Below are positions 1-12,325 of a stretch of DNA of 64,000 nt, piece after piece. The DNA is taken from the NCBI GenBank assembly GCA_943370145.1, contig CALRPY020000006.1, positions 1 through 64,000 of the forward strand, read 5' to 3'. The notes beneath the pieces are model-generated. The model was not told where the DNA came from and searched no databases. It worked only from the letters and a program-made list of their open reading frames with translations. The first letter of the stretch is position 1. Each line of letters begins with the position of its first letter. The position numbers and the translations under genes were made by a program. This DNA comes from Ga0077536 sp943370145. GTDB lineage: Bacteria > Pseudomonadota > Gammaproteobacteria > Ga0077536.

Positions 1-3487
<3,487 letters not shown>

Positions 3488-4231
3488 GCCTTGTCTCTTG
3501 ATTGGCCGGCCGCCCGGGGCCGGTTTCGCGCCGGATGCATGCCGGTGACGGTGGGTGAGCCCGGAGGCCTGCCGGATGAGAGGCCGTCGGGGCGTGATCC
3601 GTCGGCTTTTAGTCGAGTTCCTTCGTCTGCGCAATCACCCGGCGCGACCCAATCGCATCCAGTCTGGCGCGCAGTCGCGACATGCTGCGCCGGCGGCCAC
3701 ACGCTGCCCATTGGTCCATGGGCCAATGGGTGGCGGCGTGGCGGCGCGAGTATCATTGCCGAGGCACTCGAAGCGGCAAGGAGGCAGCCGGGGACACGCA
3801 TCGGCAAGACTGCGGCGCAGGCCCGCGCATCATCGCCGTCGCATGCTTTATCGGCCGATCCGTCGCCACGCGCGCGGCTCGGCCCACATCACGGCCCACG
3901 AGGTGGTGCGTCAGGGAGGAGGGCGGGTGTCGGCAAGGCCAGTGCAAGCAGGGGTGGGACGGCCCGGTATTCTCGTGCGGCGATGTGCCCTGGCGGGTGT
4001 CTTCGTCCTTTCACTCGCCCTGGCGGGCGCCAATGCTGCCGTCCTGGGTCGCGAGGCGACCGCCCGCGCGGACCACCAGTCCGCGTTTCCCGCATCCCTG
4101 CCCGGCGCCACCGCGGCGTTGGGGATTCGCGGCTGAGGCGGCGTCCGGTCGGCCTGCCGGCAGCGCAGTCGTCCATCGAATCGTGCCGGCGCGTGGACCC
4201 CGGCGCCGTCGCCAGGCTGCGCCGGCGTCGA
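3488..4231. other. 744-bp gap without a recognisable gene
   Basis: Open frames exist on both strands, but their products are arginine/proline/alanine-rich, match no family I know and lack convincing ribosome binding sites. The only structure I see is a 24-bp near-palindrome at 3707-3730. Divergent promoters are not expected here because both flanking genes are on the minus strand; the gap should hold the promoter of the sensor kinase gene. Confidence 0.5.
3707..3730. repeat. 24-bp near-perfect palindrome
   Basis: The arms CCCATTGG and CCAATGGG flank a CCATGG core, giving a palindrome with a single off-centre mismatch pair. It lies about 220 bp upstream of the sensor-kinase start. It could be an operator for a dimeric regulator or a cruciform. 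It is not followed by a T-run, so a rho-independent terminator is unlikely. Confidence 0.5.
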
Positions 4232-5482
4232 TCAGGCGCGCGCTTCCGCTGCCGCCATCGGGTCGTAGTCCTCACGCTGGAACAGCGCATGCAGCTGGCG
4301 CCGGCGCACGCCCATGTTGCCGCCGTCGTAGAGCGGAAAGCACAGCGCATCCTGCATCAACGCGGCGAGTGGCGTGAGATCGGTATAGCTGTCGACGCCC
4401 ACCAGGCGCATCGCGTCGTAGACCACCTGCACGCAGGTTTCAGATGCCAGCACCTTCGTCATGATCGCGAGTTCGTCGCTCTGCCGCGCGCTGAGGTCGA
4501 GCTGGTGGCAGGCCTTCCAGGTCAGGTAACGCGCCGACTCCAGCCGCATCTTGAGGTCGGCCAGCATGTAGCCGGCGTTCTGGTGCGCGATCACCGGCAC
4601 GCTGCCCGACCGGTGGTCGTGCTTCGCGAAACGCAACGCGACATCGAAGGCCGCGCGCATCACGCCGGTGCACGCCGCGCCAATCAGCGCGGCCGTCCAC
4701 GAGAAGGCGTGGCGGCAGATGGCCGCGCCGTCGCCCGGTCTGCCGAGCAGGTTGCCGAGCGGCACCCGCACATCGTTGAAATGCACGCGCGGCGACACCG
4801 CGGCGCGATGGCCCATGGTGTCGAGATAGGACACCACCTGCACGCCGGGCGCGTCGCCCGGCACGACGATCACCGCGAGCGATTCCGACGGCGGCAGCGA
4901 CAGATCGGTGCGGCAGACCACGGTGTAGAGATGCGCGCCCCGGCCATCCCAGCCGCTGCCGTTGGTCGTGTAGTGCTTGGCGCCGTTGATGACCCAGTGG
5001 TCGCCGTCGCGGCGGGCGTGGGTGCGCACGCCGGCGTCCGGATCAGGGCTGTCGAAATTCGCGCCGCCGGCGACCTCGGTAAAGGCGAAGGCGGCGAGCC
5101 GGTCCGCCGGGCGCGCGAGGATCTCGCCGAACCACGCGCGTCTCTGTGCGTCGGTCGCGAAGCCGAGGATGGGCTCGAGGCCGAGGCCGGTCGCGAGCAG
5201 CGTCGTCGGCACGTTGATGTCGACCGCCGCCAGTTCCTCGGCCGCGAGGGCGAAGTCGAGGGTGGACAGGCCGGTGCCGCCGTATTCGCGCGGGACCAGC
5301 GCGTGCACGAAGCCGGCCTCCGCCATCGCCGCGTAGAACGGCCGCGTCGCGAAGAAGCGCTCTTCGGGCCGCGCGAGCGGCGCGATGGCCGCCTTGACAC
5401 CGGTGAGGACGTCGCGGGCGAATTGCCGTGCATGCTGCTGCAGGGCCCGCTGCTCCGGGCTCAACGTGAAATCGATTGCCAT
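4232..5482 (-). CDS. acyl-CoA dehydrogenase family protein
   Basis: A 416-residue flavoprotein of the acyl-CoA dehydrogenase family, expected to introduce a 2,3 double bond into an acyl-CoA thioester and pass electrons to ETF. The N-terminal alpha domain begins TLSPEQRALQQHARQF. The FAD/substrate segment FAFTEVAGG and the beta-domain NGAKHYTTNG are recognisable, and the C-terminal helical domain carries RLVGVDSYT and YDGGNMGVRRRQ. A start at 5482 is preferred over the longer frame at 5530, because GGGAGG lies 8 nt upstream and family homology begins there. It has no obvious partner ETF gene nearby. The exact acyl substrate is unknown; the YDGG region, where many family members have YEG, is a little unusual. 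Confidence 0.9.
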   Translation of the reverse strand: MAIDFTLSPEQRALQQHARQFARDVLTGVKAAIAPLARPEERFFATRPFYAAMAEAGFVHALVPREYGGTGLSTLDFALAAEELAAVDINVPTTLLATGLGLEPILGFATDAQRRAWFGEILARPADRLAAFAFTEVAGGANFDSPDPDAGVRTHARRDGDHWVINGAKHYTTNGSGWDGRGAHLYTVVCRTDLSLPPSESLAVIVVPGDAPGVQVVSYLDTMGHRAAVSPRVHFNDVRVPLGNLLGRPGDGAAICRHAFSWTAALIGAACTGVMRAAFDVALRFAKHDHRSGSVPVIAHQNAGYMLADLKMRLESARYLTWKACHQLDLSARQSDELAIMTKVLASETCVQVVYDAMRLVGVDSYTDLTPLAALMQDALCFPLYDGGNMGVRRRQLHALFQREDYDPMAAAEARA

Positions 5483-5845
5483 CGTGCGTGCCTCCCGGCG
5501 TCTCGTTTGGACGGACGCCAATGTCCGCATCCATACTCCTGCCTGCGCTTTCCGCGCAGGGTTTTACTGGCGCGTGGGCAGCCGGGCGGGGGCCCGTTTT
5601 CGCCACAGAGAACACCGAGAACACCGAGCCGGAAGGAAGCGGGTTCCTGGCGCGTGCCGGATCCCGGCCCTCGTCGCGCCTCTCCTGCCTTGCCGTCGGC
5701 GGGAGCCTCGCACCCTCGGGCCGGAGCGGAGAAAAGGTGTCAGATTTGAAATCTGACACCTTTTCCCCGCAACGCCCTGCCGCCCCGATTCACTCTTGTA
5801 CTCCGTGCCCTCCGTGGTCAAGAAAATCGAACGCGCAGCGCGCCG
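5483..5845. repeat. 363-bp repeat-filled gap between acyl-CoA dehydrogenase and amidohydrolase genes
   Basis: No gene is supported. From about 5602 to 5821 the gap holds a partial copy of the dispersed intergenic repeat family: GCCACAGAGAACACCGAG on the left, and CTCCGTGCCCTCCGTGG on the right. A perfect palindrome copy (5731-5765) sits between them. The terminal GCTGTCTCTTGGTC ends found in other copies are missing, so this is a truncated copy. Confidence 0.75.
5731..5765. repeat. 35-bp perfect palindromic repeat, copy 1 (REP-like)
   Basis: Two 17-bp arms (half-site GAAAAGGTGTCAGATTT and its complement) flank one central G. The same palindrome recurs at 22982-23022, 34883-34923 and, slightly changed, at 35035-35075. 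It is intergenic and has no coding role. Such palindromes resemble REP sequences mobilised by Y1 (RAYT) transposases; none is encoded in this window. Confidence 0.9.
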
Positions 5846-6847
5846 CTACAGCCCGTAGATCCGCGTCGCCGTGCCGCGGAACATCGCATCCTGCTCGGCT
5901 TCGGTGTAGCGCGCGGCCATCTTCTTGAACGCGTTCCACAGCACGGGGTAGGAGAGGGCGCATTTGTCGACGGGGAAGTTGCTTTCGAACATGCAGCGGT
6001 CGGGGCTGAACAGGTCGATCGCGTAGTGGTAGTAATCGCCCTGTCGCGCGACGAGTTCGTCGGACGTCGGCGGGCGTGCGTCTTCCTCGAAGCCAAAGCC
6101 GCACCAGGGCATCACCAGGCCGCCGAGCTTGATCGTGACGTTCTTGCATCTCGCGAGTTCGGCGAGATCGCGCTTCCACTGCGCGCGAATCTCTTCCTGG
6201 CGACCCTGGTAGGGGCCGACGCCCAGCGGCGTGCCGAGGTGGTCGAGCACGATCGGCACGGCGGGGAAGGCGCGGGCGAGCGCGGTGAGGTGCGGTGTCT
6301 GCGTGTGATAGTGGTAGGCATCGAACACGAGGCCCATCTCGGCGAGCACCGCGAACCCGATGCGGAAATCGGCATGGCCGTAGAGATTGCCGTCGCTGAC
6401 GTCCGGCATGCTGAACACTTCTTCGCTGGCGTCCCACGCGGCAATCTGGCGGATGCCCCGGAACAGCCGGCTCGCCGCCTGGTGCGCCTCGAGCACTTCA
6501 CGCACGCCGGCGCCCAGTCGCAGGTCCGCAGTGGCCATGATCGCGCCGATCTGCGCCGACTTTGGCTGCTTGCGCGCTTCCGCCGCAATGGCGTCCACCC
6601 ATTCGGTTTCACCGACCACGCGCAGGTGCTCCGGCCCTTCGGTGCGATAGCCTTCCCAGCACTGCAGGTAGACGGTCTGCTCGACCTTGTGGGTGGCCGT
6701 ATCGGCCTGGAGGTCCGGCAGTTCGTAGTGTGGAAAGTCCGGGTTCTGGATGAAGAAATGGTGGTGCGGATCGACGATTCGGCGGTCCGGGTCGATGATT
6801 TCCTCAACGACCTGATCGAGCCAGCCCTGATGGACCTCTAGGTGCAT
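5846..6847 (-). CDS. amidohydrolase family (TIM-barrel) protein
   Basis: A 333-residue metal-dependent hydrolase of the amidohydrolase-2 group, whose members hydrolyse lactones or decarboxylate aromatic acids. The metal-binding HxH lies in DPHHHFF (His28, His30). A lone His in the beta-5/6 region (VLDHLGTP) and an acidic residue near the C-terminus (FESNFPVDK) fit the family barrel. The start at 6847 has AGGGGAG about 8 nt upstream and removes an unsupported 96-residue extension. It lies downstream of an MFS transporter gene on the same strand, which suggests joint uptake and degradation of one compound. The substrate is not predictable from sequence. Confidence 0.85.
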   Translation of the reverse strand: MHLEVHQGWLDQVVEEIIDPDRRIVDPHHHFFIQNPDFPHYELPDLQADTATHKVEQTVYLQCWEGYRTEGPEHLRVVGETEWVDAIAAEARKQPKSAQIGAIMATADLRLGAGVREVLEAHQAASRLFRGIRQIAAWDASEEVFSMPDVSDGNLYGHADFRIGFAVLAEMGLVFDAYHYHTQTPHLTALARAFPAVPIVLDHLGTPLGVGPYQGRQEEIRAQWKRDLAELARCKNVTIKLGGLVMPWCGFGFEEDARPPTSDELVARQGDYYHYAIDLFSPDRCMFESNFPVDKCALSYPVLWNAFKKMAARYTEAEQDAMFRGTATRIYGL

Positions 6848-7019
6848 GGTGTGCTCCCCTTTGTGCTGTGCCGGCGGCCTCCGGCGGGTGCGGTGACGCC
6901 CCACCCGATGCCGACGATTCGTGACGATTGAAGCGCGAGCGTAGCAGACGGCATCGACGTCGCCTAAAGGACGACCGCGCGCAAGCAGCGTTGCGCGCGC
7001 ACCCGGGGTGGCGACGCGC

Positions 7020-8276
7020 TCAGTCCGGGGTCGGGCGCGATTGATGACGCCGCCGGAAATGCCGCACTGCAACCCCCATCGCCGCGAACTGCAGCAACGC
7101 GCAGAAGTACATCGGTGCACCGACGCGCCAGTCATCGCGGGGCAGCACCGACACTGCGGCCATCAGCGGCGTCCCCAGCAGCGGCCCGAGCACGGCCATC
7201 AGGCTCGCGAGCGATGACACCGCTCCCATCGTCTCGCCCTGCGTGTGCGCGTCCGCGGCGTTGGACACGATGCTCTGGATCGACGCCGTGATCGTCCAGC
7301 CGAGCAGGTTGCAGGCGATCACCGCGTACATCACCCAGCCGGTGGTCGCCAGGCCCCAGCACACGTAACCCACGCCACTCGACAGCAGTCCGGCCACCGC
7401 GAGATGGCGGGCGCTGAAGCGCCGCAGCAGCGGCGCGAGCATGAAGCCCTGCACGACCAGTGACGCGAGGCCCATCGCGAACAGCGACCAGCCGTTCTCG
7501 CGCGGACCCCATTCGAAGCGATAGGTCGTGTACAGCACCCAGGTCGTGTACATCACGAAAGTGGCGAGGTTGGTCAGCGCGATCACCCACAGCAGGCCAC
7601 CCACCCCCTGCAGATTGGCAACCCGACGCAGGCTCGACAGGGGGTTCAGGCTCGCCAGCCGCACCGGTCGCCGCCGTTCGGGCGGCAGGGATTCCGGTAG
7701 CACGAACACGCCATACAGCAGGTTCGCAATCGCGAACGCGCCGGCGACGAAGAACGGCAGCCTGAGATCGGTGGCGCCGAGCACGCCGCCAATCACCGGG
7801 CCGAGGATGAACCCGATGCCGAACATCGCGCCCAGCTGGCCGAAGCGCCGAGTGCGCTCCTCGGGCGCCGAAATGTCCGCGACATAGGCATTGGCGACTG
7901 CGACGTTGGCCTGCAGCACGCCGCCGAACATGCGCACCACGATCAGGGCCCACAGTTCGCTGGCCAGCGCCATCGCGAAGAAATTGAAGCCGAGCCCGCA
8001 GAAGCCGATCAGCATCACCCGCCGCCGCCCGTAGCGGTCGGACAGCGCACCGAGGATCGGCGAGCCGATGAAGTTCGCCACGCTGTACGCGAAGGCAAGC
8101 ACGCCGAACCACAGCGCATGCTCCCGCGGGTCCGCCGTGAAACTGCCGACGAGCGCCGGCAGCACGGGCACGACGATGCCGATGGAGATCATGTCGATCA
8201 GCACCGCGATCATGATGAAGCGCATCGCGGCGGGACGGCCGGTGCGGGGGTTCGCGACGACGGGATTGGAGGTCAA
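7020..8276 (-). CDS. MFS transporter, TetA-like DHA1 subfamily
   Basis: A 418-residue, 12-helix major facilitator protein. The first helix reads FIMIAVLIDMISIGIVVPVL, and the loop 2-3 signature GALSDRYGRRRVM is the conserved MFS motif A. A GPVIGGVLG motif typical of antiporters follows helix 5. It would work in the inner membrane as a proton-coupled exporter or importer. The frame opens with TTG at 8276; the ATG at 8225 is an alternative, but neither has a strong ribosome binding site. Similarity to tetracycline exporters is general to this subfamily, so no drug substrate is claimed. Confidence 0.85.
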   Translation of the reverse strand: MTSNPVVANPRTGRPAAMRFIMIAVLIDMISIGIVVPVLPALVGSFTADPREHALWFGVLAFAYSVANFIGSPILGALSDRYGRRRVMLIGFCGLGFNFFAMALASELWALIVVRMFGGVLQANVAVANAYVADISAPEERTRRFGQLGAMFGIGFILGPVIGGVLGATDLRLPFFVAGAFAIANLLYGVFVLPESLPPERRRPVRLASLNPLSSLRRVANLQGVGGLLWVIALTNLATFVMYTTWVLYTTYRFEWGPRENGWSLFAMGLASLVVQGFMLAPLLRRFSARHLAVAGLLSSGVGYVCWGLATTGWVMYAVIACNLLGWTITASIQSIVSNAADAHTQGETMGAVSSLASLMAVLGPLLGTPLMAAVSVLPRDDWRVGAPMYFCALLQFAAMGVAVRHFRRRHQSRPTPD

Positions 8277-8599
8277 GTTGGATACCGGGAAAACGGGCGC
8301 CGGACGCGGCGTGCCCGCATCCTGCCTGCGCGTGCGCCGTCAGTTCAAGCGATGGCTTGATTCCCGCGACCGGTTGGCGCAGCGCCGGCGCAGGCCACCC
8401 TCACCCGCCGCCTTCGGCGTCGACCTCTCCCCGGGACGGGAGAGGTGAAGCGTGTCGGATCTTCGCCTCTCCAGCTCTTGGAGAGATGAACTGTGGATCT
8501 TCGCCTCTTCCGCGCCGGGAGAGGCCGGCCGCGCAGCGGACGGGTGAGGGTCGCGTCCGAGTGGCGCAGCGCCAACCGACCCGCCCCTCACCCGCCGGC
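8277..8599. repeat. 323-bp gap with short GC-rich dispersed repeats
   Basis: No gene seen. The stretch from about 8397 to 8560 is built of inverted copies of CCCTCACCCGCCG and CCTCTCCC/GGGAGAGG units, with two GGATCTTCGCCTCT stretches. The same units recur at about 34704-34740, 35411-35483, 41430-41508 and 61050-61112. They can form hairpins and may act as terminators or mRNA-stability elements for the flanking minus-strand genes. Confidence 0.7.
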
Positions 8600-10039
8600 T
8601 TACGCGTAGTGTGACGGCCGGCGCGCGGCCCAGGGGTGGGCCTGTTCGAGCTGGCCGGCGAGGCTGTAGAGCGTTTCCTCGTCGGCGAGGCGGCCGACGA
8701 ACTGCATCGCGAGCGGCAGGCCCGATTTCGCCTGCCACAGCGGAAGCATGATTGCCGGCTGGCCGGTCGTGTTGAACAGCGGCGTGAACACCGAGTAGTT
8801 CTGGATGATGTGTTGCCACCAGCCGAGCATGTCCAGGCCCTGCGCGTTCTGGTCCAGCTCGCCGAGCTTGGCGACGTCGCGCGCGAGGCCCGGCGTCAGC
8901 AGCACGTCGTAGTCGCGCATCGTCGTGCCGACGATGCGCGAGATCGCGTTCTGCTGGGCCATCGCCTCCTCGAGCTGCATCGCCTTCAGCGACTGCGCGT
9001 AGCGATAGACCTCGAGCGTCACCGCCTCGACGGTCTTCGGCCCGATCTTGCGGCCCGTCGCCTGCGCGAACTGCTCCATGAAATACCCCAGCGTGACGGC
9101 CCACAGCCTGATCGTCGACTCGTTGAACATGTCGGCGTCGTACTTGATGCTGACCGGTTCACAGATGTGGCCCAGCCCTTCGAGCAGCTTCACGGTGTCG
9201 GCGAGGCGGTCCTTGATTTCGCGCGTGATCGCGCGGCCGCCGGGCAGGCGGTCGACGACGCCGATGCGCAGGCGTCCGGGCGGCGTCATCGCCGCGGTGA
9301 GGAAGCCGCGCTTCGGCGGCGGGGCGTCGTAAAAGCAGCCGTCGTCCGGACCCGCCAGCATGTCGAGCAGCGCGGCGGAATCGCGCACGGAGCGCGTGTT
9401 GGCGAACTCGATCGCGAGCCCCCACAGGAAGATGCCGGCGTCGGGGCCGGTCGGCGTGCGGCCGCGCGAGGGCTTCATGCCGACCACGCCGTTGCAGGCC
9501 GCCGGGATGCGGATGGAGCCACCTCCGTCGTTCGCATGCGCGATCGGCACCATGCCCGAGCCCACGGCCGCACCGGCGCCGCCGGAGGAGCCGCCGACCG
9601 AGTGACCGAGGTTCCACGGGTTGCGGGTCGAGCCGTAGGCGAGCGCTTCGCTGTTCGCGTTGAAGGCCATTTCCGGCGTGGTCGACGTGCCGACCGTCAC
9701 GAGGCCCGCGGCGCGGCAGCGGCGCATCAGCTCGGTGTCGTGGGCATGGCGGTAACCCGCCGCGAGCCGCGAACCCGCCGAGGTCACCATGCCCTTGAAG
9801 TGCATGCCGAACTCCTTGACGAGGAAAGGCACGCCGCGGAATGGACCGTAAGGCAGGCCGGCCTTGATCTCGCGCAGCGCGCTGTCCCGCAGCTGCTGCA
9901 CGACGCAGTTGATGCTCGGGTTCAGGCGTTCGATGGCGTCGATCGCGCTGTCGACGAGGTCGACCGGCGCCACGTCGCCACGGCGGACCAGTTCAGCGAG
10001 GCCGAGGCCGTCATACTGGCTGTATTCGGCAAAAATCAT
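8600..10039 (-). CDS. amidase signature family enzyme
   Basis: A 479-residue amidase-signature hydrolase that should cleave an amide (or ester) bond. The full Ser-cisSer-Lys triad is visible: Lys75 in PFLVKEFG, cis-Ser151 in GGSSGGAG, and nucleophile Ser175 in DGGGSIRIPA. The length fits stand-alone amidases. The start has AAAGGGGAGGA 8-15 nt upstream. It is separate from any gatB/gatC genes and has catabolic neighbours, so a role in glutamyl-tRNA amidation is unlikely. It contrasts with the second amidase of this window (36716-38110), which lacks the lysine. Confidence 0.9.
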   Translation of the reverse strand: MIFAEYSQYDGLGLAELVRRGDVAPVDLVDSAIDAIERLNPSINCVVQQLRDSALREIKAGLPYGPFRGVPFLVKEFGMHFKGMVTSAGSRLAAGYRHAHDTELMRRCRAAGLVTVGTSTTPEMAFNANSEALAYGSTRNPWNLGHSVGGSSGGAGAAVGSGMVPIAHANDGGGSIRIPAACNGVVGMKPSRGRTPTGPDAGIFLWGLAIEFANTRSVRDSAALLDMLAGPDDGCFYDAPPPKRGFLTAAMTPPGRLRIGVVDRLPGGRAITREIKDRLADTVKLLEGLGHICEPVSIKYDADMFNESTIRLWAVTLGYFMEQFAQATGRKIGPKTVEAVTLEVYRYAQSLKAMQLEEAMAQQNAISRIVGTTMRDYDVLLTPGLARDVAKLGELDQNAQGLDMLGWWQHIIQNYSVFTPLFNTTGQPAIMLPLWQAKSGLPLAMQFVGRLADEETLYSLAGQLEQAHPWAARRPSHYA

Positions 10040-10207
10040 GGGTGTTGTCCTCCCCTTTGCTTGTTATCGACTGCCGCGACCGCGCGGCCTTGAGCTCCCG
10101 GCCGATTATAGGCATGAAAGTCGCGGCCCCGTTGCCGGCCGCGTTTTCCGCGCACGATGCGCTGGGGCCTGACGCCTCGCCCCGGCCCTGCTGTATTCTC
10201 GGCGCCC

Positions 10208-11302
10208 ATGAAGACTCCCCATCGCATTGCCGTCATTCCCGGCGACGGCATCGGCCGCGAGGTCGTGCCCGAGGGCCTGCGGGTGCTCGAGGCGGCCGCG
10301 CGCCGCCACGCCATCGACCTCGAGCTCGAACATTTCGATTTCGCGAACTGCGACTACTACCTGCGCCATGGCCGCATGCTGCCGCCGGACTGGGAACAAC
10401 GGCTCGCGGGCTTCGACGCCATTTTCTTCGGCGCCGTGGGCTGGCCGGCGAGCGTGCCGGATCACATCTCGGTGTGGGGGTCGATCCTCGCCTTCCGGCG
10501 CGCCTTCGATCAGTACGTGAACCTGCGTCCCGTGCTGTCGATGCCCGGCATCGCCTCGCCGCTGCGCGGCCGCGCGCCGGGCGACATCGATTTCTACGTG
10601 GTGCGCGAGAACACCGAGGGCGAGTACAGCAACATGGGCGGCCGCATGTTCGCGGGCACCGCGCGCGAGATCGTCGTGCAGGAGACCGTCATGACGCGCA
10701 CCGGCGTCGACCGGGTGTTGCGCTATGCGTTCGAGCTGGCGCAGCGCCGTCCGCGCCGCAAGCTGACCTCGGCGACGAAGTCCAACGGCCTGTCGATCAG
10801 CATGCCGTTCTGGGACGAGCGCGTGGCGGCAATCGCGCGCGACTACCCGGCGGTCGCCGTCGACCAGTTCCACATCGACATCCTCGCCGCGCACTTCGTG
10901 CTGCATCCGGACTGGTTCGACGTCGTCGTCGCAAGCAACCTGTTCGGCGACATCCTGTCCGACCTCGGCCCGGCCTGCACCGGCACGATCGGCATCGCAC
11001 CGTCGGCGAACCTGAACCCGGAACGGCGTTTTCCGAGCCTCTTCGAGCCGGTGCACGGGTCGGCGCCCGACATCGCCGGCAAGGGCATCGCGAATCCCAT
11101 CGGACAGATCTGGTCGGCGGCGCTGATGCTGGAGTTCCTCGGCCACCACGCCGCGCACGATCGCGTGCTTGCGGCAATCAAGGAGGTGCTCGCCGCCGGT
11201 CCGGATGCGCCGCTGACGCCGGATCTCGGCGGCAAGGCCGGCACCGCGGCACTCGGCAGCGCGATCGCGGACGCGGTCGCCCAGGGAGGGAAGAGCGGAT
11301 GA
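10208..11302 (+). CDS. isocitrate/isopropylmalate-type dehydrogenase, tartrate/D-malate group
   Basis: A 364-residue NAD-dependent beta-decarboxylating dehydrogenase. It carries the nucleotide/substrate motifs IAVIPGDGIGREVVPEG, the arginine cluster LRPVL, RENTEGEYS and the metal-binding segment SNLFGDILSDLG. The ATKSNGLSISMPFWDE segment and overall length match the tartrate dehydrogenase/D-malate dehydrogenase (TtuC/DmlA) group rather than LeuB or Icd. It would convert D-malate or tartrate-like 2-hydroxy acids to keto acids in the cytoplasm. The ATG at 10208 matches the family N-terminus, and the frame upstream of it is not family-like. The stop overlaps the slyX start (ATGA). The substrate is inferred. 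Confidence 0.87.
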   Translation: MKTPHRIAVIPGDGIGREVVPEGLRVLEAAARRHAIDLELEHFDFANCDYYLRHGRMLPPDWEQRLAGFDAIFFGAVGWPASVPDHISVWGSILAFRRAFDQYVNLRPVLSMPGIASPLRGRAPGDIDFYVVRENTEGEYSNMGGRMFAGTAREIVVQETVMTRTGVDRVLRYAFELAQRRPRRKLTSATKSNGLSISMPFWDERVAAIARDYPAVAVDQFHIDILAAHFVLHPDWFDVVVASNLFGDILSDLGPACTGTIGIAPSANLNPERRFPSLFEPVHGSAPDIAGKGIANPIGQIWSAALMLEFLGHHAAHDRVLAAIKEVLAAGPDAPLTPDLGGKAGTAALGSAIADAVAQGGKSG

Positions 11303-11505
11303 GCGACAGCGGGCTCGAAAGAATCGAACTGAAGATCGCGTTCCTCGAGAACGCCTTCCAGGAACTCAGCGACGTCGTCTATCGCCAGCAGCGTGAAATC
11401 GAATCCCTGCAGGCGCAGCTCGCAATCTCACAGCGGCAGCTCGAGGAGATGAAAGCCGACCAGGCCGCGCCGCGGCCCGAGGACGACCGACCGCCGCACT
11501 ACTGA
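11299..11505 (+). CDS. slyX: SlyX family protein
   Basis: A 68-residue coiled-coil protein that starts on the ATGA overlap with the dehydrogenase gene. It begins with an IELKIAFLENAFQELSDVV helix and ends in the hallmark PPHY tail of SlyX. The function of SlyX is not established. It was first noticed beside slyD in enterobacteria, but here there is no slyD neighbour, and coupling to a dehydrogenase gene is unusual. Confidence 0.9.
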   Translation: MSDSGLERIELKIAFLENAFQELSDVVYRQQREIESLQAQLAISQRQLEEMKADQAAPRPEDDRPPHY

Positions 11506-11512
11506 CGCATCC

Positions 11513-12070
11513 TCAGGTACTGGGCCTCGCGTCCGCGATGCGGGCCCTGCCGAAGCCGGAGATCACGACGTCGCGGGTACGCGCCTCGCCGCCGGCCACG
11601 GCGATGTGGAAGCGGGACTCGCCGTCGATCAGCGCGCTGCCGTCCGGCATGAAGCGCAGCGCGCTCGCATCCAGATCGGTGCGAATTCCGAGGTCGGCGC
11701 GCGAGTAGACGTTGACATGCAGCACTTCGTCGCGCGCACCGTCGAAATCCCCGGCGTTCGATGCCGGCACGTAGACCATCCAGCCGTGGCGCCACTGCGT
11801 CGCGTCCCGCGCGCAGCGTGCCTGCCCTGCCTCATCCCGGCTCGCGAGCCCGCAGATCATCACCGGCCGGCTGCGGCTCACCGCAGCCTCGCGCGCGGCG
11901 GTCAGCGCCGTCGCCAGCGCGTAGGCCTCGCGGCTCGTCGCCGAGTTCTGCAGCATTGCACTGAGCGAAGGGACCGTCAGGTTCGTGACTATCGCGACCA
12001 GCGCTGCCGCCAGCAGGCATTCGTGCAGGGTCGCAAGGCGCCTGCGCCGTTTCCTGGTGATCTTGTCCAT
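11513..12070 (-). CDS. divergent GspH/FimT-type pseudopilin-like protein
   Basis: A 185-residue protein with the GspH/FimT layout: a basic N-tip, a hydrophobic helix at about 15-37 and a C-terminal beta domain with FMPDGSA and ISGFGR, as in minor pseudopilins. The prepilin peptidase site is abnormal. Where FimT proteins have G|FTLIE, this one reads L-A-T-L-H-E, so the glycine at -1 is missing while Glu+5 is kept. It is divergent from the canonical fimT-pilE operon and just across an AT-rich promoter region. GGGAGAGG lies about 7 nt before the ATG. It may be a decayed paralogue or an uncleaved membrane protein. Confidence 0.75.
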   Translation of the reverse strand: MDKITRKRRRRLATLHECLLAAALVAIVTNLTVPSLSAMLQNSATSREAYALATALTAAREAAVSRSRPVMICGLASRDEAGQARCARDATQWRHGWMVYVPASNAGDFDGARDEVLHVNVYSRADLGIRTDLDASALRFMPDGSALIDGESRFHIAVAGGEARTRDVVISGFGRARIADARPST

Positions 12071-12325
12071 TGAATTCCTCTCCCGCGTTCGCCGTCGGGT
12101 AACGACGCGCCAGATGGCTCGCTTTAGGAAAAATTCCCTTTCTTTTTCCCGAGTGTGACTCGTGTCGCATCTGAGTAAATTCTTGCCTTATTGGGTGATT
12201 AACCCGTACTTAATCAAGGAAAAAATCATATTCAGAGTTAAGATTTCCTAAGCAAGGGCGCTATCAGTGCCATGGGTCCACCAGCATTTCGCTGCGGGTC
12301 GCATGAAAATTATCCGGAGGGTGGC
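12071..12325. promoter_or_regulatory. AT-rich divergent intergenic region ahead of the type IV pilus operon
   Basis: The stretch from about 12118 to 12256 is clearly richer in A/T than anything else in the window, with AAAAATTCCC, CTTTCTTTTTCCC, TTAACCC and AAAAAATCATA runs. It separates the minus-strand pseudopilin gene from the plus-strand pilus operon and must hold both promoters. TTGCCT at 12183 with TACTTA 18 nt later is a possible sigma-70 pair for the operon. No clear sigma-54 site (GG-N10-GC) was found. The Shine-Dalgarno GGAGG at 12316-12320 serves the GTG start at 12326. Confidence 0.5.

Noticed and set aside
7020..8276. Tetracycline resistance gene
   Set aside because: The protein belongs to the TetA-like MFS branch, but that branch has many substrates. 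No TetR-type regulator adjoins it, and nothing in the sequence specifies a drug.
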